A stretch of DNA of 64,000 nt from Halomonas sp. TD01 (GCF_923868895.1 NZ_OV350343.1:3348001-3412000), one strand, 5' to 3'. Shown: positions 20,106-28,601, numbered from the stretch's first letter. The notes: generated by a model from the letters alone, not told the origin. A program made the numbers and translations.

Positions 20106-20951
20106 ATGCGCTCAGGTGTATTGTGTCTAATGGCCGGTTTGTCGTTTTCGTTTGCAGGCTGTGCTGTGGCACCGCCAGAAACGAATGAACCACCGCCATT
20201 AAGCGAAGCGTCGTTTAACAGCCGTATCCTTGAGCTTGAAACCTCTCTTGCTCAGCAGTGCGTTTCCGCATCTGAGCTACATGAACAACAACGTAGCCAG
20301 CAACACCAGCAGCAAGTATTGACGGCTGATGTTCGCGAAGTCGGCAGTCTGCTGCGCTATTTGCGTCAAGATGTCGCTGGTTTGCAAGCACGTGGTGAAG
20401 AGCCCGTTATTGTTCGTGAGGAGTGCGATATTGATACCACTCAAGACAACAAAACGCTGCTGGGCCGCAGTGAATGGGTTGGCTTGCCCAGCGTTGGCAC
20501 TTATCTGAAAGCACGCGTTGATTCAGGAGCCAACACTTCTTCACTATCAGCATCCGAAATTACTCGCTTTGAACGTGATGGCGAAAACTGGGTGCGCTTT
20601 AAGTTGGCACTAAATGACGATGACGTGGTCGTAGATCGTGTGCGAGATGAATGGATCGAAGCGCCGATTGTACGTCGGGTACGTATTGTTCAGGCGTCAG
20701 GTGAAGATTCTCGTCCAGTGATCTCACTTTTAATGACCCTAGGACCAATCCGCGAAAACGTTGAGTTCACGCTCAATGACCGCACCCATCTGGATTATCC
20801 AGTGCTTCTGGGGCGGCGGTTCATGATGGATATTGCCACCATTGATGTTGCTCAAACCTATCTTTACGAACGCCCAGAATTTCCTGGCGGCGAACCCGCC
20901 GATCAAGCTGCTGAAGATGAAGCAGTAGATCAAGACGATACCGAAGAGTAG
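20106..20951 (+). CDS. Lipoprotein with retropepsin-like (RimB/COG4067 'ATP-dependent zinc protease') domain
   Basis: The 281-residue protein starts with a lipoprotein signal (FAGC, Cys19), then a Gln-rich coiled-coil linker (about 45-100), and a C-terminal domain (about 118-260) of the putative Zn-protease/retropepsin family. That domain contains the aspartic-protease-like motif VDSGANTSSL (Asp139) and a C-terminal LLGRRFM segment. The 'zinc protease' name is historical; the fold is a single-lobe retropepsin. The C-terminal tail is very acidic (EDEAVDQDD). It precedes a transglutaminase/7TM protein and an ATP-grasp ligase, a co-occurring trio known from comparative genomics. The substrate is unknown. 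Lipidation predicts that the protease domain is periplasmic. Confidence 0.85.
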   Translation: MRSGVLCLMAGLSFSFAGCAVAPPETNEPPPLSEASFNSRILELETSLAQQCVSASELHEQQRSQQHQQQVLTADVREVGSLLRYLRQDVAGLQARGEEPVIVREECDIDTTQDNKTLLGRSEWVGLPSVGTYLKARVDSGANTSSLSASEITRFERDGENWVRFKLALNDDDVVVDRVRDEWIEAPIVRRVRIVQASGEDSRPVISLLMTLGPIRENVEFTLNDRTHLDYPVLLGRRFMMDIATIDVAQTYLYERPEFPGGEPADQAAEDEAVDQDDTEE

Positions 20952-20986
20952 TAGCTCTCCCCCGCCGTTTTTCGCCGAAAGGAATC

Positions 20987-22513
20987 ATGATGTCACGGTT
21001 GCCGTTTTATTTGATCGTTGGATTACTGCTGCTGGTTGGTATTGCCGCCAGTGTGCATCGGCATGTTCAGTTTGAAATCCCCTGGCTACCCGGTGAACAG
21101 CGCCAAGTGTGGGAAATTGAAGCTGTTATCAATTTTAATGCCCAGAACGGTCCTGTTCAGGTTGATTTAGCGTTGCCCTCTCATCAGGCCGGCTATCGGG
21201 TTTTGACGGAAAATACGGCATCTTCTGGTTACGGACTTGCCTATAAAGCGGATGAACTAGGACGCCAGGCAGAGTGGACTATTCGGAGTGCTGCCGGTAG
21301 CCAGCAGCTATACTACTCTGTGCAGATGCTTGTTTCGCCGGACGCACGTTCGCCGGTACAAACGCCTCCAGAGTTATCGTCTATTCCTCCCTGGGAAAGC
21401 CCCTACGACACAGCCGCTAGTCAATTAATTGATCGTGCCTGGGCACGTAGCGCCAATAACGCCACCTTTGCAAGAGAGTTGATTTTAGATATTAATGGCG
21501 AACGCCAAGGAGAAAATGCGCGACTACTCTTAACCCAAGAACAGCCATCACCACTGATTGTTCGCTTATTAAGCCAAGCGGGTGTTCATGCAAGGGAAGT
21601 AAGCGGTCTATTGATGGAAGATGGTCGTCGTCGACAAACCCTCAGCAGTTGGATTCAAGTGTTCGACGAATCTGCCGAAACATGGACACTTTTCAACCCG
21701 GCCACCGGCGAACAGGGAAAACCCGATAACCTTCTCCTCTGGGAAACAGGTGGTCGCGCGGTGCTAGAGGTTCAGGGCGGCACCAACTCGCGCGTTACCT
21801 TTTCTATGTTAACGCATTATCAGCCTGCATCTGCGGCGGTTCGTAATCACTATTCTGATGACACATTACTGAACTTCTCGATCCACAGCCTTCCTTTGGA
21901 AGAGCAGGCGCTTTTCCAAACGATTCTGCTGATTCCTATTGGCGCATTAGTAGTAGTGTTCTTGCGAGTGCTGGTCGGCGTGAAAACGTCGGGCACTTTT
22001 ATGCCGGTACTTATTGCATTAGCGTTTATTCAAACCACACTGTTGACGGGCTTAATTGGCTTCCTGTTGATTGTAGCCATGGGTTTGATCATTCGTAATT
22101 ATCTGTCATACCTCAATCTATTGCTGGTAGCGAGGGTCTCGGCGGTGATCATCACCGTGATTGCGATCATCTCAATTTTCACCGTCATTGCTTACCGTAT
22201 GGGCCTGAGCTCGGGGTTAACCGTCACGTTTTTCCCGATGATTATTCTGGCGTGGACGATTGAGCGGATGTCGATTCTTTGGGAAGAGGAAGGGCCAAAG
22301 CAGGTATTGATTCAAGGCGGGGGCAGTCTATTAACGGCTGTATTGGCTTTCCTGGCTATGAACAATCCTTGGGTTCGCCACATTACCTTCAACTTCCTTG
22401 GTGTTCAGTTCATTCTGATGGCGCTCATCTTATTGCTGGGTAATTACACAGGCTACCGCTTACTGGAGCTGCGCCGCTTTAAGCCAATTACAGATGAAGA
22501 GAAATCCTCATGA
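20987..22513 (+). CDS. Inactive-transglutaminase domain fused to seven transmembrane helices
   Basis: This 508-residue membrane protein has an N-terminal helix (about 4-22), a roughly 280-residue periplasmic part matching the inactive transglutaminase domain, and a C-terminal block of about seven hydrophobic helices (about 310-495). These match the paired families 'inactive transglutaminase' and '7TM transglutaminase-associated'. No Cys-His-Asp triad is apparent in the soluble domain, which contains no cysteine that I can see. AAAGGA upstream supports the ATG at 20987 (a second ATG follows directly). Its stop overlaps the next gene's start (ATGA), so the membrane protein and the ATP-grasp enzyme are translationally coupled. 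The function is unknown. Confidence 0.87.
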   Translation: MMSRLPFYLIVGLLLLVGIAASVHRHVQFEIPWLPGEQRQVWEIEAVINFNAQNGPVQVDLALPSHQAGYRVLTENTASSGYGLAYKADELGRQAEWTIRSAAGSQQLYYSVQMLVSPDARSPVQTPPELSSIPPWESPYDTAASQLIDRAWARSANNATFARELILDINGERQGENARLLLTQEQPSPLIVRLLSQAGVHAREVSGLLMEDGRRRQTLSSWIQVFDESAETWTLFNPATGEQGKPDNLLLWETGGRAVLEVQGGTNSRVTFSMLTHYQPASAAVRNHYSDDTLLNFSIHSLPLEEQALFQTILLIPIGALVVVFLRVLVGVKTSGTFMPVLIALAFIQTTLLTGLIGFLLIVAMGLIIRNYLSYLNLLLVARVSAVIITVIAIISIFTVIAYRMGLSSGLTVTFFPMIILAWTIERMSILWEEEGPKQVLIQGGGSLLTAVLAFLAMNNPWVRHITFNFLGVQFILMALILLLGNYTGYRLLELRRFKPITDEEKSS

Positions 22514-23508
22514 GCTGGCTAAAGAATTGGACGTGGCCCACACGACTTAGAGACAAGGGAATTATCGGCATGAACCGGCGAAACATTCGCTACATTGGCC
22601 GCTATAATTCACGTCGCCTATACCCGCTTGTTGACGATAAGCTGAAAACCAAGCTTCTCGCCCAACGCTATGGCATTACAACGCCAGAACTCATTGGCAC
22701 GGTAACGACTCAGTTTGGCGTCAAGCACATCGATGAAATGCTGAGCGGCCATTCCGGCTTTGTAATCAAACCAGCCAAAGGCAGTGGCGGAAAAGGAATA
22801 CTCGTCATTGAAAAGGTACAAGAAAATACCTTTATCAAGCCAAGCGGCGTTAGCTTAGTGATTGAAGATATTGAGCGCCACGTTTCGAACATACTTTCTG
22901 GACTGTATTCGCTAGGCGGCTCACCGGATGTCGCTGTTATCGAAACGCTGATCAATTTTGATGAAAGCTTGATGGCCTATACCTATGAAGGCGTACCGGA
23001 TATCCGTGTCATCGTTTTTAAAGGGTATCCAGTGATGGCCATGATGCGGCTTTCCACCGCGGCGTCGGACGGCAAAGCCAATCTTCACCAAGGCGCCGTT
23101 GGTGTTGGCCTGAACATTGCCACAGGTGCGGCCCTACGTGGGGTGCAGTTTGATCGGCCGTGCTTTAGCCACCCTGATACAGGTCACGACTTGGCAAGTC
23201 TGGTTGTCCCCCAGTGGGACACCCTGCTCCACCTAGCAGCAGGCTGCTACGAGATGACCGGGCTTGGCTATCTTGGCACCGACATGGTGCTAGATCGAAA
23301 GCATGGCCCCATGCTACTTGAGCTTAATGCCCGCCCAGGGCTTGCTATACAAATGACTAACGGAGAAGGACTTCGCCGCAGGCTTGACCTGATCGAACAA
23401 CAGCCTGACGGTGTTCCTGTCGCTAAGCGGGTAGCGTTTGCGCAGCACCACTTTGCCCGACAAAGTGAACTCGTAGAAACGCCTGACACCTCTTCGACGA
23501 CGGCGTAG
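22510..23508 (+). CDS. RimK-related ATP-grasp alpha-L-glutamate ligase-like protein
   Basis: The 332-residue protein has an ATP-grasp fold: the nucleotide-binding strand-loop KPAKGSGGKGILVI (about 82-95), a central region with DIRVIVFKG, and the Mg-binding LELNARPGLAIQ near residue 280. It belongs to the 'alpha-L-glutamate ligase-related' group found beside transglutaminase/7TM proteins. It should form an amide bond between a carboxylate and an amine, with ATP cleaved to ADP; whether glutamate is the substrate is not shown by the sequence. It is cytoplasmic and overlaps the membrane gene by four bases. Confidence 0.88.
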   Translation: MSWLKNWTWPTRLRDKGIIGMNRRNIRYIGRYNSRRLYPLVDDKLKTKLLAQRYGITTPELIGTVTTQFGVKHIDEMLSGHSGFVIKPAKGSGGKGILVIEKVQENTFIKPSGVSLVIEDIERHVSNILSGLYSLGGSPDVAVIETLINFDESLMAYTYEGVPDIRVIVFKGYPVMAMMRLSTAASDGKANLHQGAVGVGLNIATGAALRGVQFDRPCFSHPDTGHDLASLVVPQWDTLLHLAAGCYEMTGLGYLGTDMVLDRKHGPMLLELNARPGLAIQMTNGEGLRRRLDLIEQQPDGVPVAKRVAFAQHHFARQSELVETPDTSSTTA

Positions 23509-23539
23509 ACTACGCATATTCCGTTCAACGAGTGCCCTA

Positions 23540-23989
23540 ATGACAGAAGCTAATACGCTATTACAACAAGCGGAGTCCCAGTGTCATACCCGTGGCGTTA
23601 GATTTACACCTATTCGCCGCCGGGTATTAGAACTGATTGCGGAGAATGGTGGCGGCCTTAAAGCGTATGATTTGTTAGACCAGCTATCCACTGAACATGC
23701 CGCCGCAAGACCGCCTACGGTATACCGTGCTCTCGACTTTCTTATCGAGCAAGGCCTGGTTCATCGCATCGAGTCCCAGAACGCTTATGTGGCCTGCGCA
23801 TGCCCCGAACATATCCACGGCTTTCAGCTGTTGATTTGTCGCCAATGTGGCTATGTTGAAGAACTTCACTTAGATGAAATAAGTGACCAACTGGCAGCCT
23901 TAGCTAAGCGTCAAGGATTTAACGTTGAGCGCCAAACGATTGAGCTTCAAGGCTTGTGCCAAAATTGCCGACCTGCGAGTAATGAGTAA
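23540..23989 (+). CDS. zur: Fur-family zinc uptake regulator Zur
   Basis: The 149-residue protein has an N-terminal winged helix (about 15-85, with RPPTVYRALDFL as the recognition region). Two cysteine pairs follow, CRQC (100-103) and CQNC (140-143), which form the structural zinc site of Fur-family proteins. HIHGFQLLICRQCGYV and the Cys-rich AYVACACPEH resemble Zur rather than Fur or PerR. It probably represses zinc uptake and zinc-sparing genes when zinc is replete. Its stop overlaps the start of hisI (TAATG). No znuABC lies nearby in the window. Confidence 0.88.
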   Translation: MTEANTLLQQAESQCHTRGVRFTPIRRRVLELIAENGGGLKAYDLLDQLSTEHAAARPPTVYRALDFLIEQGLVHRIESQNAYVACACPEHIHGFQLLICRQCGYVEELHLDEISDQLAALAKRQGFNVERQTIELQGLCQNCRPASNE

Positions 23990-24456
23990 TGTCCCGTTTT
24001 GACCAATTAGCCCCACGCGACCTATTCAAAGCCCTAGAGTCTGCTAGCCCTTCCGATACCTTGCCCGGGACGGAAACTCTACTTGATGCAGTGCGCTTTA
24101 ACGAAGATGGTTTGCTTCCGGCCATCGCCCAGCAGTTTGATTCGGGTGAAGTATTAATGATGGCGTGGATGAACCGGGAGGCACTTGAAGAAACGCTATC
24201 AACACAGCGTGTTTGCTACTATTCACGCTCGCGTCAAAAGCTGTGGCGCAAAGGCGAAACCTCTGGTCAACAGCAGCAGCTAAAAACTGCCGCACTCGAC
24301 TGCGATGGCGATACGCTATTGCTACAGGTTGACCAAACGGGGCCTGCTTGCCACACCGGTCGACGCAGCTGTTTTTACTTATCGGTCAACGAGGCGCGTG
24401 CGGCGATTACGAGCGAGCCGCTTATCGACCCAGCGGCACTTTACGGCAAGAAATAG
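23989..24456 (+). CDS. hisI: Phosphoribosyl-AMP cyclohydrolase (HisI-like), coupled to zur
   Basis: The 155-residue protein has HisI signatures: the metal-binding DCDGD (104-108) and a zinc pair in ACHTGRRSC (Cys121, Cys128), with [10 protein letters not shown] and [11 protein letters not shown] typical of the family. It opens the purine ring of PR-AMP in histidine synthesis and needs zinc. It is separated from other his genes in this window and its start overlaps the zur stop. This suggests a zinc-responsive paralogue (such hisI duplicates occur in Zur regulons) or the sole hisI relocated. The sequence alone cannot decide between these. Confidence 0.88.
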   Translation: MSRFDQLAPRDLFKALESASPSDTLPGTETLLDAVRFNEDGLLPAIAQQFDSGEVLMMAWMNREALEETLSTQRVCYYSRSRQKLWRKGETSGQQQQLKTAALDCDGDTLLLQVDQTGPACHTGRRSCFYLSVNEARAAITSEPLIDPAALYGKK

Positions 24457-24788
24457 TGTTACGGCTGCTAGCCCTAGCAAAGCGCTGGAGCATGAAAGCA
24501 CTTGCCATCGTTATGATTGGCTGCATTAAGGTTTATCAATACACAATCAGCCCTCTTCTGGGGCCGCGCTGTCGATTTTGGCCAAGCTGTTCGTCCTATA
24601 CCGTTGAAGCCATTCAAGTGCACGGCCCTTTCAAAGGAGGATGGATGGCGTTAAAGCGCATTATAAGATGCCATCCAGGCAGCACCGGCGGTATCGACCC
24701 GGTGCCTGGCGGTAGAAGCGAACAATTGTGTCGAGAAGACCCCGATTTAACAGCGCCGCCGCACTCCAAATGCAATCATCGACGCTGA
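24456..24788 (+). CDS. yidD: YidD membrane-protein insertion efficiency factor
   Basis: The conserved core is obvious: [20 protein letters not shown], then [14 protein letters not shown] and GGIDPVPGG, the YidD signature with three conserved Cys (about residues 39, 44 and 69 in this numbering). The small, membrane-associated protein assists the YidC insertase. I use a GTG at 24456 that overlaps the hisI stop (TAGTG), giving 110 residues and an amphipathic N-terminal helix; an ATG at 24492 (98 residues) is the alternative. Normally YidD sits between rnpA and yidC, so its place in a zur-hisI unit is unusual. The C-terminus is a basic tail. Confidence 0.85.
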   Translation: MLRLLALAKRWSMKALAIVMIGCIKVYQYTISPLLGPRCRFWPSCSSYTVEAIQVHGPFKGGWMALKRIIRCHPGSTGGIDPVPGGRSEQLCREDPDLTAPPHSKCNHRR

Positions 24789-24821
24789 TAATGCGCATCC
24801 ACTCCCTACTACGACCGCCTA

Positions 24822-25238
24822 TTACGGCTGCTTTGCCACTTGGTAAATACGCTCTAACATGGCATGCAAGCCGTTACTACGGGTAGGAGATAAGTGCTTA
24901 TCCAAACCTAAATCTTTCAAGAAGTGAGGTTCGGTTTGGCTAATTTCATCAGGTGTGCGATCGCTATAGATTCTAAGCAGCAACGCAATCAGTCCTGAAA
25001 CGATGGCCGCATCCGATGTTGCTTTGAAGATAAGCCTGTCGCCCTGCTCTTCGTGACACATCCATACGTTAGATTGGCAGCCCTGAATCTTAAACTCTTC
25101 AGTTCGCTGATCCTCCGGAAAGTCAGGCAACTGCTTCCCCATATCGATAATGTATTGATAACGATCCATCCAGTTATCAAATATTTCAAACTCTTCGACC
25201 AGTTCCTGCTGGGCCAGCTCAGCGCCTGAAGTTGCCAT
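24822..25238 (-). CDS. sufE: SufE-family cysteine desulfurase activator
   Basis: From the ATG at 25238 the protein is 138 residues, the usual length of SufE, with the sulfur-accepting cysteine in IQGCQSNVW (Cys54) and DAAIVSGLIALLLRIYS typical of SufE/CsdE. It accepts persulfide sulfur from a cysteine desulfurase and boosts its activity for Fe-S assembly. AAAGGA lies six bases before this start; an upstream ATG at 25277, which overlaps the recombinase stop by one base, would add 13 residues and is less likely. There is no sufBCDS nearby, so it could equally be CsdE-like. Confidence 0.9.
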   Translation of the reverse strand: MATSGAELAQQELVEEFEIFDNWMDRYQYIIDMGKQLPDFPEDQRTEEFKIQGCQSNVWMCHEEQGDRLIFKATSDAAIVSGLIALLLRIYSDRTPDEISQTEPHFLKDLGLDKHLSPTRSNGLHAMLERIYQVAKQP

Positions 25239-25276
25239 GGCGTTTCCTTTAGGTTGGTGTCTCAATATCATGCCCA

Positions 25277-26473
25277 TTATAACGGGTCAGAAGGCGTTTT
25301 GGGGGCTGTTTTCAAACGATGGCGCTGCTGTTCTTGATGCCACTCATTATCTTCGGTATGTAAGTAACGACTAGTCGTATCCAGCTTAGAATGGCGGGCA
25401 CTCTCCGCTAGATAGCGCAGGCTTACTCCCGATTGCGCTTGATGCGTGATCGCCGTATGCCGCAACCAGTGGGGGGTTGCACGGCGTAGCGCACTCACAT
25501 AGGCAGGCTTGCCGTTTTGCGCCTCTAGCGCATCAGCCGCCTGTGTAAATACACCTTTAATCAACCGATAAAGCTGGTTGTCAGTAATTCCGCGCTGCTT
25601 ATCCAGCGCTCGCATTAGCGGGGTAGGCTCATGGTAACTAGGTAGCCCCTCCAGCTTAAGCGCCTCTCGCCATTCGATTAAACATTCAAGCATGTCATCG
25701 GGTACTGGAATACGCGCAAGCTTGTTCCCCTTACCCACCACCACCCACCACCAACGGCCCTCGTTTTCCTGAAAGTCATCCATCCGCGCGTTGGCCATTT
25801 CACTAATACGCGGCGCTAACAAATAAGCGAAACTAAATATAAACCGGCACCGCGCCTGCTCATAAGCTTCGCGTTCAGTGGCGGGCTTCATTGTTGCATT
25901 CAGCCACTGCCAAAACCATACCCAAAGATCGCGCTCTAAGTAGCGCTCAATTGTCTGTGTCTGATTATTCAGTCGCCTCGCCTTGTCACGCATTAATACG
26001 AACGGGTTGTGGCTCACCCACCCTGCTTCCACCAGCCAGCTATATAAGCCCTGCAGAATAATCAGACTTTGTCGTCGACTTGCTGGCGAAAGCCCGCCCC
26101 GAAAAGGCCTCCATTGCGCATGATGGCGAGGCTTAGTTGGCCCTACCCACTGTTCAGCTGGCTGAGGGTCTTCTAAAAAAGCCTCATAGTGACGCAACAT
26201 TTCACGGTTCATGTCACATAACGAATTGTTTTGGCTGGCCAGCCAAAACAACAGGCGCTCGGCCTCTCGGCGGTAACTTTTCAATGTTTGATGACTGTCT
26301 TGATACTCACGGAGCCACGCAGCTACAGCCTCAACGTCGTTTTTGGCATCAATTAACTGAGCGTCAATTCGCTGAGTATCGGGTACAGAAAACCTAGCCA
26401 GCAAATCAGACCAGTTGCCCTTTTCCAGGCCTTTGCTTGCTGGCACTTGCTGCTTTGCCACCTCTCTGGGCAT
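25277..26473 (-). CDS. Orphan tyrosine recombinase, TnpS/XerD-like
   Basis: The 398-residue protein is a tyrosine site-specific recombinase with a complete catalytic set: Arg222 (APRISE), Lys248 (VVGKGNK), His335-x-x-Arg338 (HWLRHT), His361 (ARHSKLDTT) and nucleophile Tyr370 (SRYLH). An N-terminal SAM-like core-binding domain spans about residues 45-160. A GGGGGAA site precedes the ATG. It is divergent from a KfrA-like gene, and a 30-base palindrome lies between them. The arrangement resembles tnpS-tnpT of the Tn4651 transposon group, where both proteins resolve cointegrates at a site between the genes. No transposase, tRNA target or prophage genes are visible, so it is not obviously an integrative-element integrase. 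Confidence 0.88.
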   Translation of the reverse strand: MPREVAKQQVPASKGLEKGNWSDLLARFSVPDTQRIDAQLIDAKNDVEAVAAWLREYQDSHQTLKSYRREAERLLFWLASQNNSLCDMNREMLRHYEAFLEDPQPAEQWVGPTKPRHHAQWRPFRGGLSPASRRQSLIILQGLYSWLVEAGWVSHNPFVLMRDKARRLNNQTQTIERYLERDLWVWFWQWLNATMKPATEREAYEQARCRFIFSFAYLLAPRISEMANARMDDFQENEGRWWWVVVGKGNKLARIPVPDDMLECLIEWREALKLEGLPSYHEPTPLMRALDKQRGITDNQLYRLIKGVFTQAADALEAQNGKPAYVSALRRATPHWLRHTAITHQAQSGVSLRYLAESARHSKLDTTSRYLHTEDNEWHQEQQRHRLKTAPKTPSDPL

Positions 26474-26540
26474 CTCTTTGCTTCCCCCATATACATTGCA
26501 TTCTTTTTCAATGGGTTAAGTGTGACCTTATCAGCACTAA

Positions 26541-26570
26541 AATTCAAGGTTATGGCAGTAATCTTGAATT
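26541..26570. other. Candidate recombination core site: 12-6-12 inverted repeat
   Basis: The left arm AATTCAAGGTTA (26541-26552) and right arm TAATCTTGAATT (26559-26570) are inverted repeats matching at 11 of 12 positions around the six-base spacer TGGCAG. Two arms of 11-13 bp with a 6-8 bp spacer is the usual form of a tyrosine-recombinase crossover site. It lies between the recombinase and the divergent KfrA-like gene. A second, looser inverted repeat (AATAATATTACG at 26587-26598, CGTAATTATT at 26611-26620) could be an accessory binding site. It could alternatively be an operator. Confidence 0.55.
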
Positions 26571-26677
26571 AATAGGCATCAATGTAAATAATATTACGTT
26601 TTATGTATTACGTAATTATTGTAATTTTAATCAAACCCTATGAAAATAGCGTTATCAATCTGATAGGAATATGCGCC

Positions 26678-27712
26678 ATGGCTCGCAGCGGCATTCAATA
26701 CAGTGATGTTCAACAAGCAATCGATACCCTGCTCGCTCGCGGCGACACCCCAAGCGTTCAACGTATTCGCGAAGTACTGGGAACGGGCAGCTTCACGACG
26801 ATCAGTGAACATTTCCGAAGTTGGCGCGTTGAACGTGAGCAAAACCGTGACGTTCCGCCCCCTAAAGGCGTTCCAGAAGTTATCGTTAACGTGGCAAGCG
26901 AGCTATGGCGAGAAGCGCAAGAGGCCGCCAATCAAGCGCTCATCCACTATCGTGAAGATGCTAATCGGCAGGTAGAGAGCGCCCAGCAGGAAGCCGCCGA
27001 AGCACTTCAGCAGACAGCGAATGCGGAACAACGAGAAAGCGCCCTTGCAGAACATTTGCGGCATACAGAACAACGCCTGGAAACACTGAACCGTGAGCTG
27101 GCTGCCAGCCAAGCAAGCGAACATCAATGGCAACAGCAGGCAGCGCAAGCCACTCATGACGCCAAGCAGTATCAACAACGTTTTACCAAAGCCGAACATG
27201 ATATAGCCGCGCTAAAAGAGCACTTTGCTGAAGAGCAGCAGCAACGACAAATCACATGGGAACAGCGGTTAGCCCAGGAAGAACAGCGTAACGAAGCAGC
27301 TGAAGGAAAGCTGATGGCGCTGCTAGATACACTTAGGCAAGAGCGCGCCCAAGAAGAAAAAGCTCTGCAGAAGCGTCTTCAACAGATGGAGCAACGGTCA
27401 GACAGCTTGGCGAAAGAGCTTCAGCTAAAAAAAGAGACACTGCAGCACTACCAGTTAGACAACGGCAGTTTGCAACAGCGTATTGATGAGCTTGAGCGCA
27501 TCAACGTATCGCTAAAGGAGCAACAATTCAGCCTACAGAGTGAGGTTGATAAAGCCTACCAGTCACTAGAACAGCAGCACCAAGCGGCCCTTAAAGATGA
27601 AAACTGGCAGCAACAGCTTTGGCAACGAATGGAAGCCCTTCAGGCGCAGTTAACGGCCCTGCCTGAGACGCTTTCCTCACAGGAAAAAGACGTCAACTCA
27701 TCTGACGAGTGA
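26678..27712 (+). CDS. KfrA-like / TnpT-like DNA-binding coiled-coil protein
   Basis: The 344-residue protein has a KfrA-type N-terminal DNA-binding domain (about 5-80, with YSDVQQAIDTLLARG and TGSFTTISEHFRSWR). A very long coiled coil, rich in Gln, Glu and Ala, follows from about residue 90 to 330. KfrA is a plasmid partition or architectural protein; TnpT of Tn4651 is a similar-length accessory factor for its recombinase, from memory. I start it at the ATG at 26678, where TAGGAA is suitably spaced; an upstream reading from 26603 adds a hydrophobic stretch not expected of the family. It is divergent from the recombinase and ends in a strong terminator. Confidence 0.82.
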   Translation: MARSGIQYSDVQQAIDTLLARGDTPSVQRIREVLGTGSFTTISEHFRSWRVEREQNRDVPPPKGVPEVIVNVASELWREAQEAANQALIHYREDANRQVESAQQEAAEALQQTANAEQRESALAEHLRHTEQRLETLNRELAASQASEHQWQQQAAQATHDAKQYQQRFTKAEHDIAALKEHFAEEQQQRQITWEQRLAQEEQRNEAAEGKLMALLDTLRQERAQEEKALQKRLQQMEQRSDSLAKELQLKKETLQHYQLDNGSLQQRIDELERINVSLKEQQFSLQSEVDKAYQSLEQQHQAALKDENWQQQLWQRMEALQAQLTALPETLSSQEKDVNSSDE

Positions 27713-27726
27713 TCCATTGCGCATAA

Positions 27727-27756
27727 AAAAGCCCAGCAATACTCTGCTGGGCTTTT
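27727..27756. terminator. Bidirectional terminator between kfrA-like gene and nfuA
   Basis: An eight-base-pair GC-rich stem (GCCCAGCA / TGCTGGGC) with loop ATACTC is flanked by an A-run on the left and TTTT on the right, so it can terminate both the rightward kfrA-like transcript and the leftward nfuA transcript. Confidence 0.9.
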
Positions 27757-27786
27757 CGAAGCGAACACGACGCAACTAATATTTCA

Positions 27787-28398
27787 TTAGCGGTAATAGG
27801 CGTTCGTTGTATCCGTATGATCGGTAACATCCCGGATACCGGCTAGCTCAGGGATGCGCTCCATCAGTGTTTTTTCTACGCCGTCTTTAAGCGTTAAATC
27901 TACCGCTGCACAGCCTTGGCAACCGCCGCCAAAGGCAAGAATTGCCATCTTGTCTTCGGTAAGCTCGACCAGCTTGATTTCACCACCGTGAGCCGCCAGC
28001 CCCGGGTTAATCTCACTGTAAAGCGTGTAGTTAATGCGATCTTCCAACGGGCTGTCCGCATTCACTTTGGGCATTTTAGCGTTAGGGGCCTTAATGGTTA
28101 ACTGGCCACCCATACGATCCGCATTAAAATCGACAACCGCTTCATCTAAAAACGCCAAGCTGTTTTTATCGAGAAATACGTTAATTTTTTCAAGCTCGAG
28201 CTTAACGTCCGTCGGCTCTTCCTCACCTGGACGGCAATAGGCTAAACATGTTTCCGCGTAAGGCGTGCCGGGCTGAGTGATAAAAATACGTACGGCAATG
28301 CCTTCAACGTTCTGCTTTTCCAACAGTTCAGCAAGGTATTCCTGAGCACTGTCAGTAATATCAATACCTTGGGTATCAGTTTCAATAGTCGCGGTCAT
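27787..28398 (-). CDS. nfuA: Fe-S biogenesis scaffold/carrier NfuA
   Basis: From the ATG at 28398 this is a 203-residue protein with an N-terminal degenerate A-type domain (about 10-105) and a C-terminal Nfu domain (about 115-200) containing GGGCQGC, the CXXC that carries a 4Fe-4S cluster. The N-terminal domain lacks the A-type cysteine set, as in E. coli NfuA. It delivers Fe-S clusters to apo-enzymes, particularly under iron or oxidative stress. GGGAGG lies about 12 bases upstream, a slightly long spacing; an in-frame ATG at 28440 would add 14 basic residues and is not favoured. It is divergent from metH. Confidence 0.93.
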   Translation of the reverse strand: MTATIETDTQGIDITDSAQEYLAELLEKQNVEGIAVRIFITQPGTPYAETCLAYCRPGEEEPTDVKLELEKINVFLDKNSLAFLDEAVVDFNADRMGGQLTIKAPNAKMPKVNADSPLEDRINYTLYSEINPGLAAHGGEIKLVELTEDKMAILAFGGGCQGCAAVDLTLKDGVEKTLMERIPELAGIRDVTDHTDTTNAYYR

Positions 28399-28601
28399 AA
28401 GGGATGTTATCCTCCCGTGGTAGTGGCGTGGCCACATCACATGTCATTTATAACTATTTCATTAACGCCTATGGTAAGCAAAACTGCTCGCCAGCACAAT
28501 CCCGACTATTTTAGTAGGCTATTGCTTATGTATATGAGCGCGCCTAATTAAGATACTGCAATAACTTCACGTCCGCACTTGCTGCCCTATGGTGTGCCCT
28601 T

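Noticed and set aside
24348..24788. Long reading of yidD starting inside hisI
   Set aside because: The first 36 residues lie antiphase over the conserved zinc site of hisI and have no YidD similarity; a start at 24456 or 24492 fits the family.
25277..26473. Prophage or integrative-element integrase
   Set aside because: No tRNA attachment site, repeats or phage genes are visible, and the divergent KfrA-like partner fits a resolution module better.
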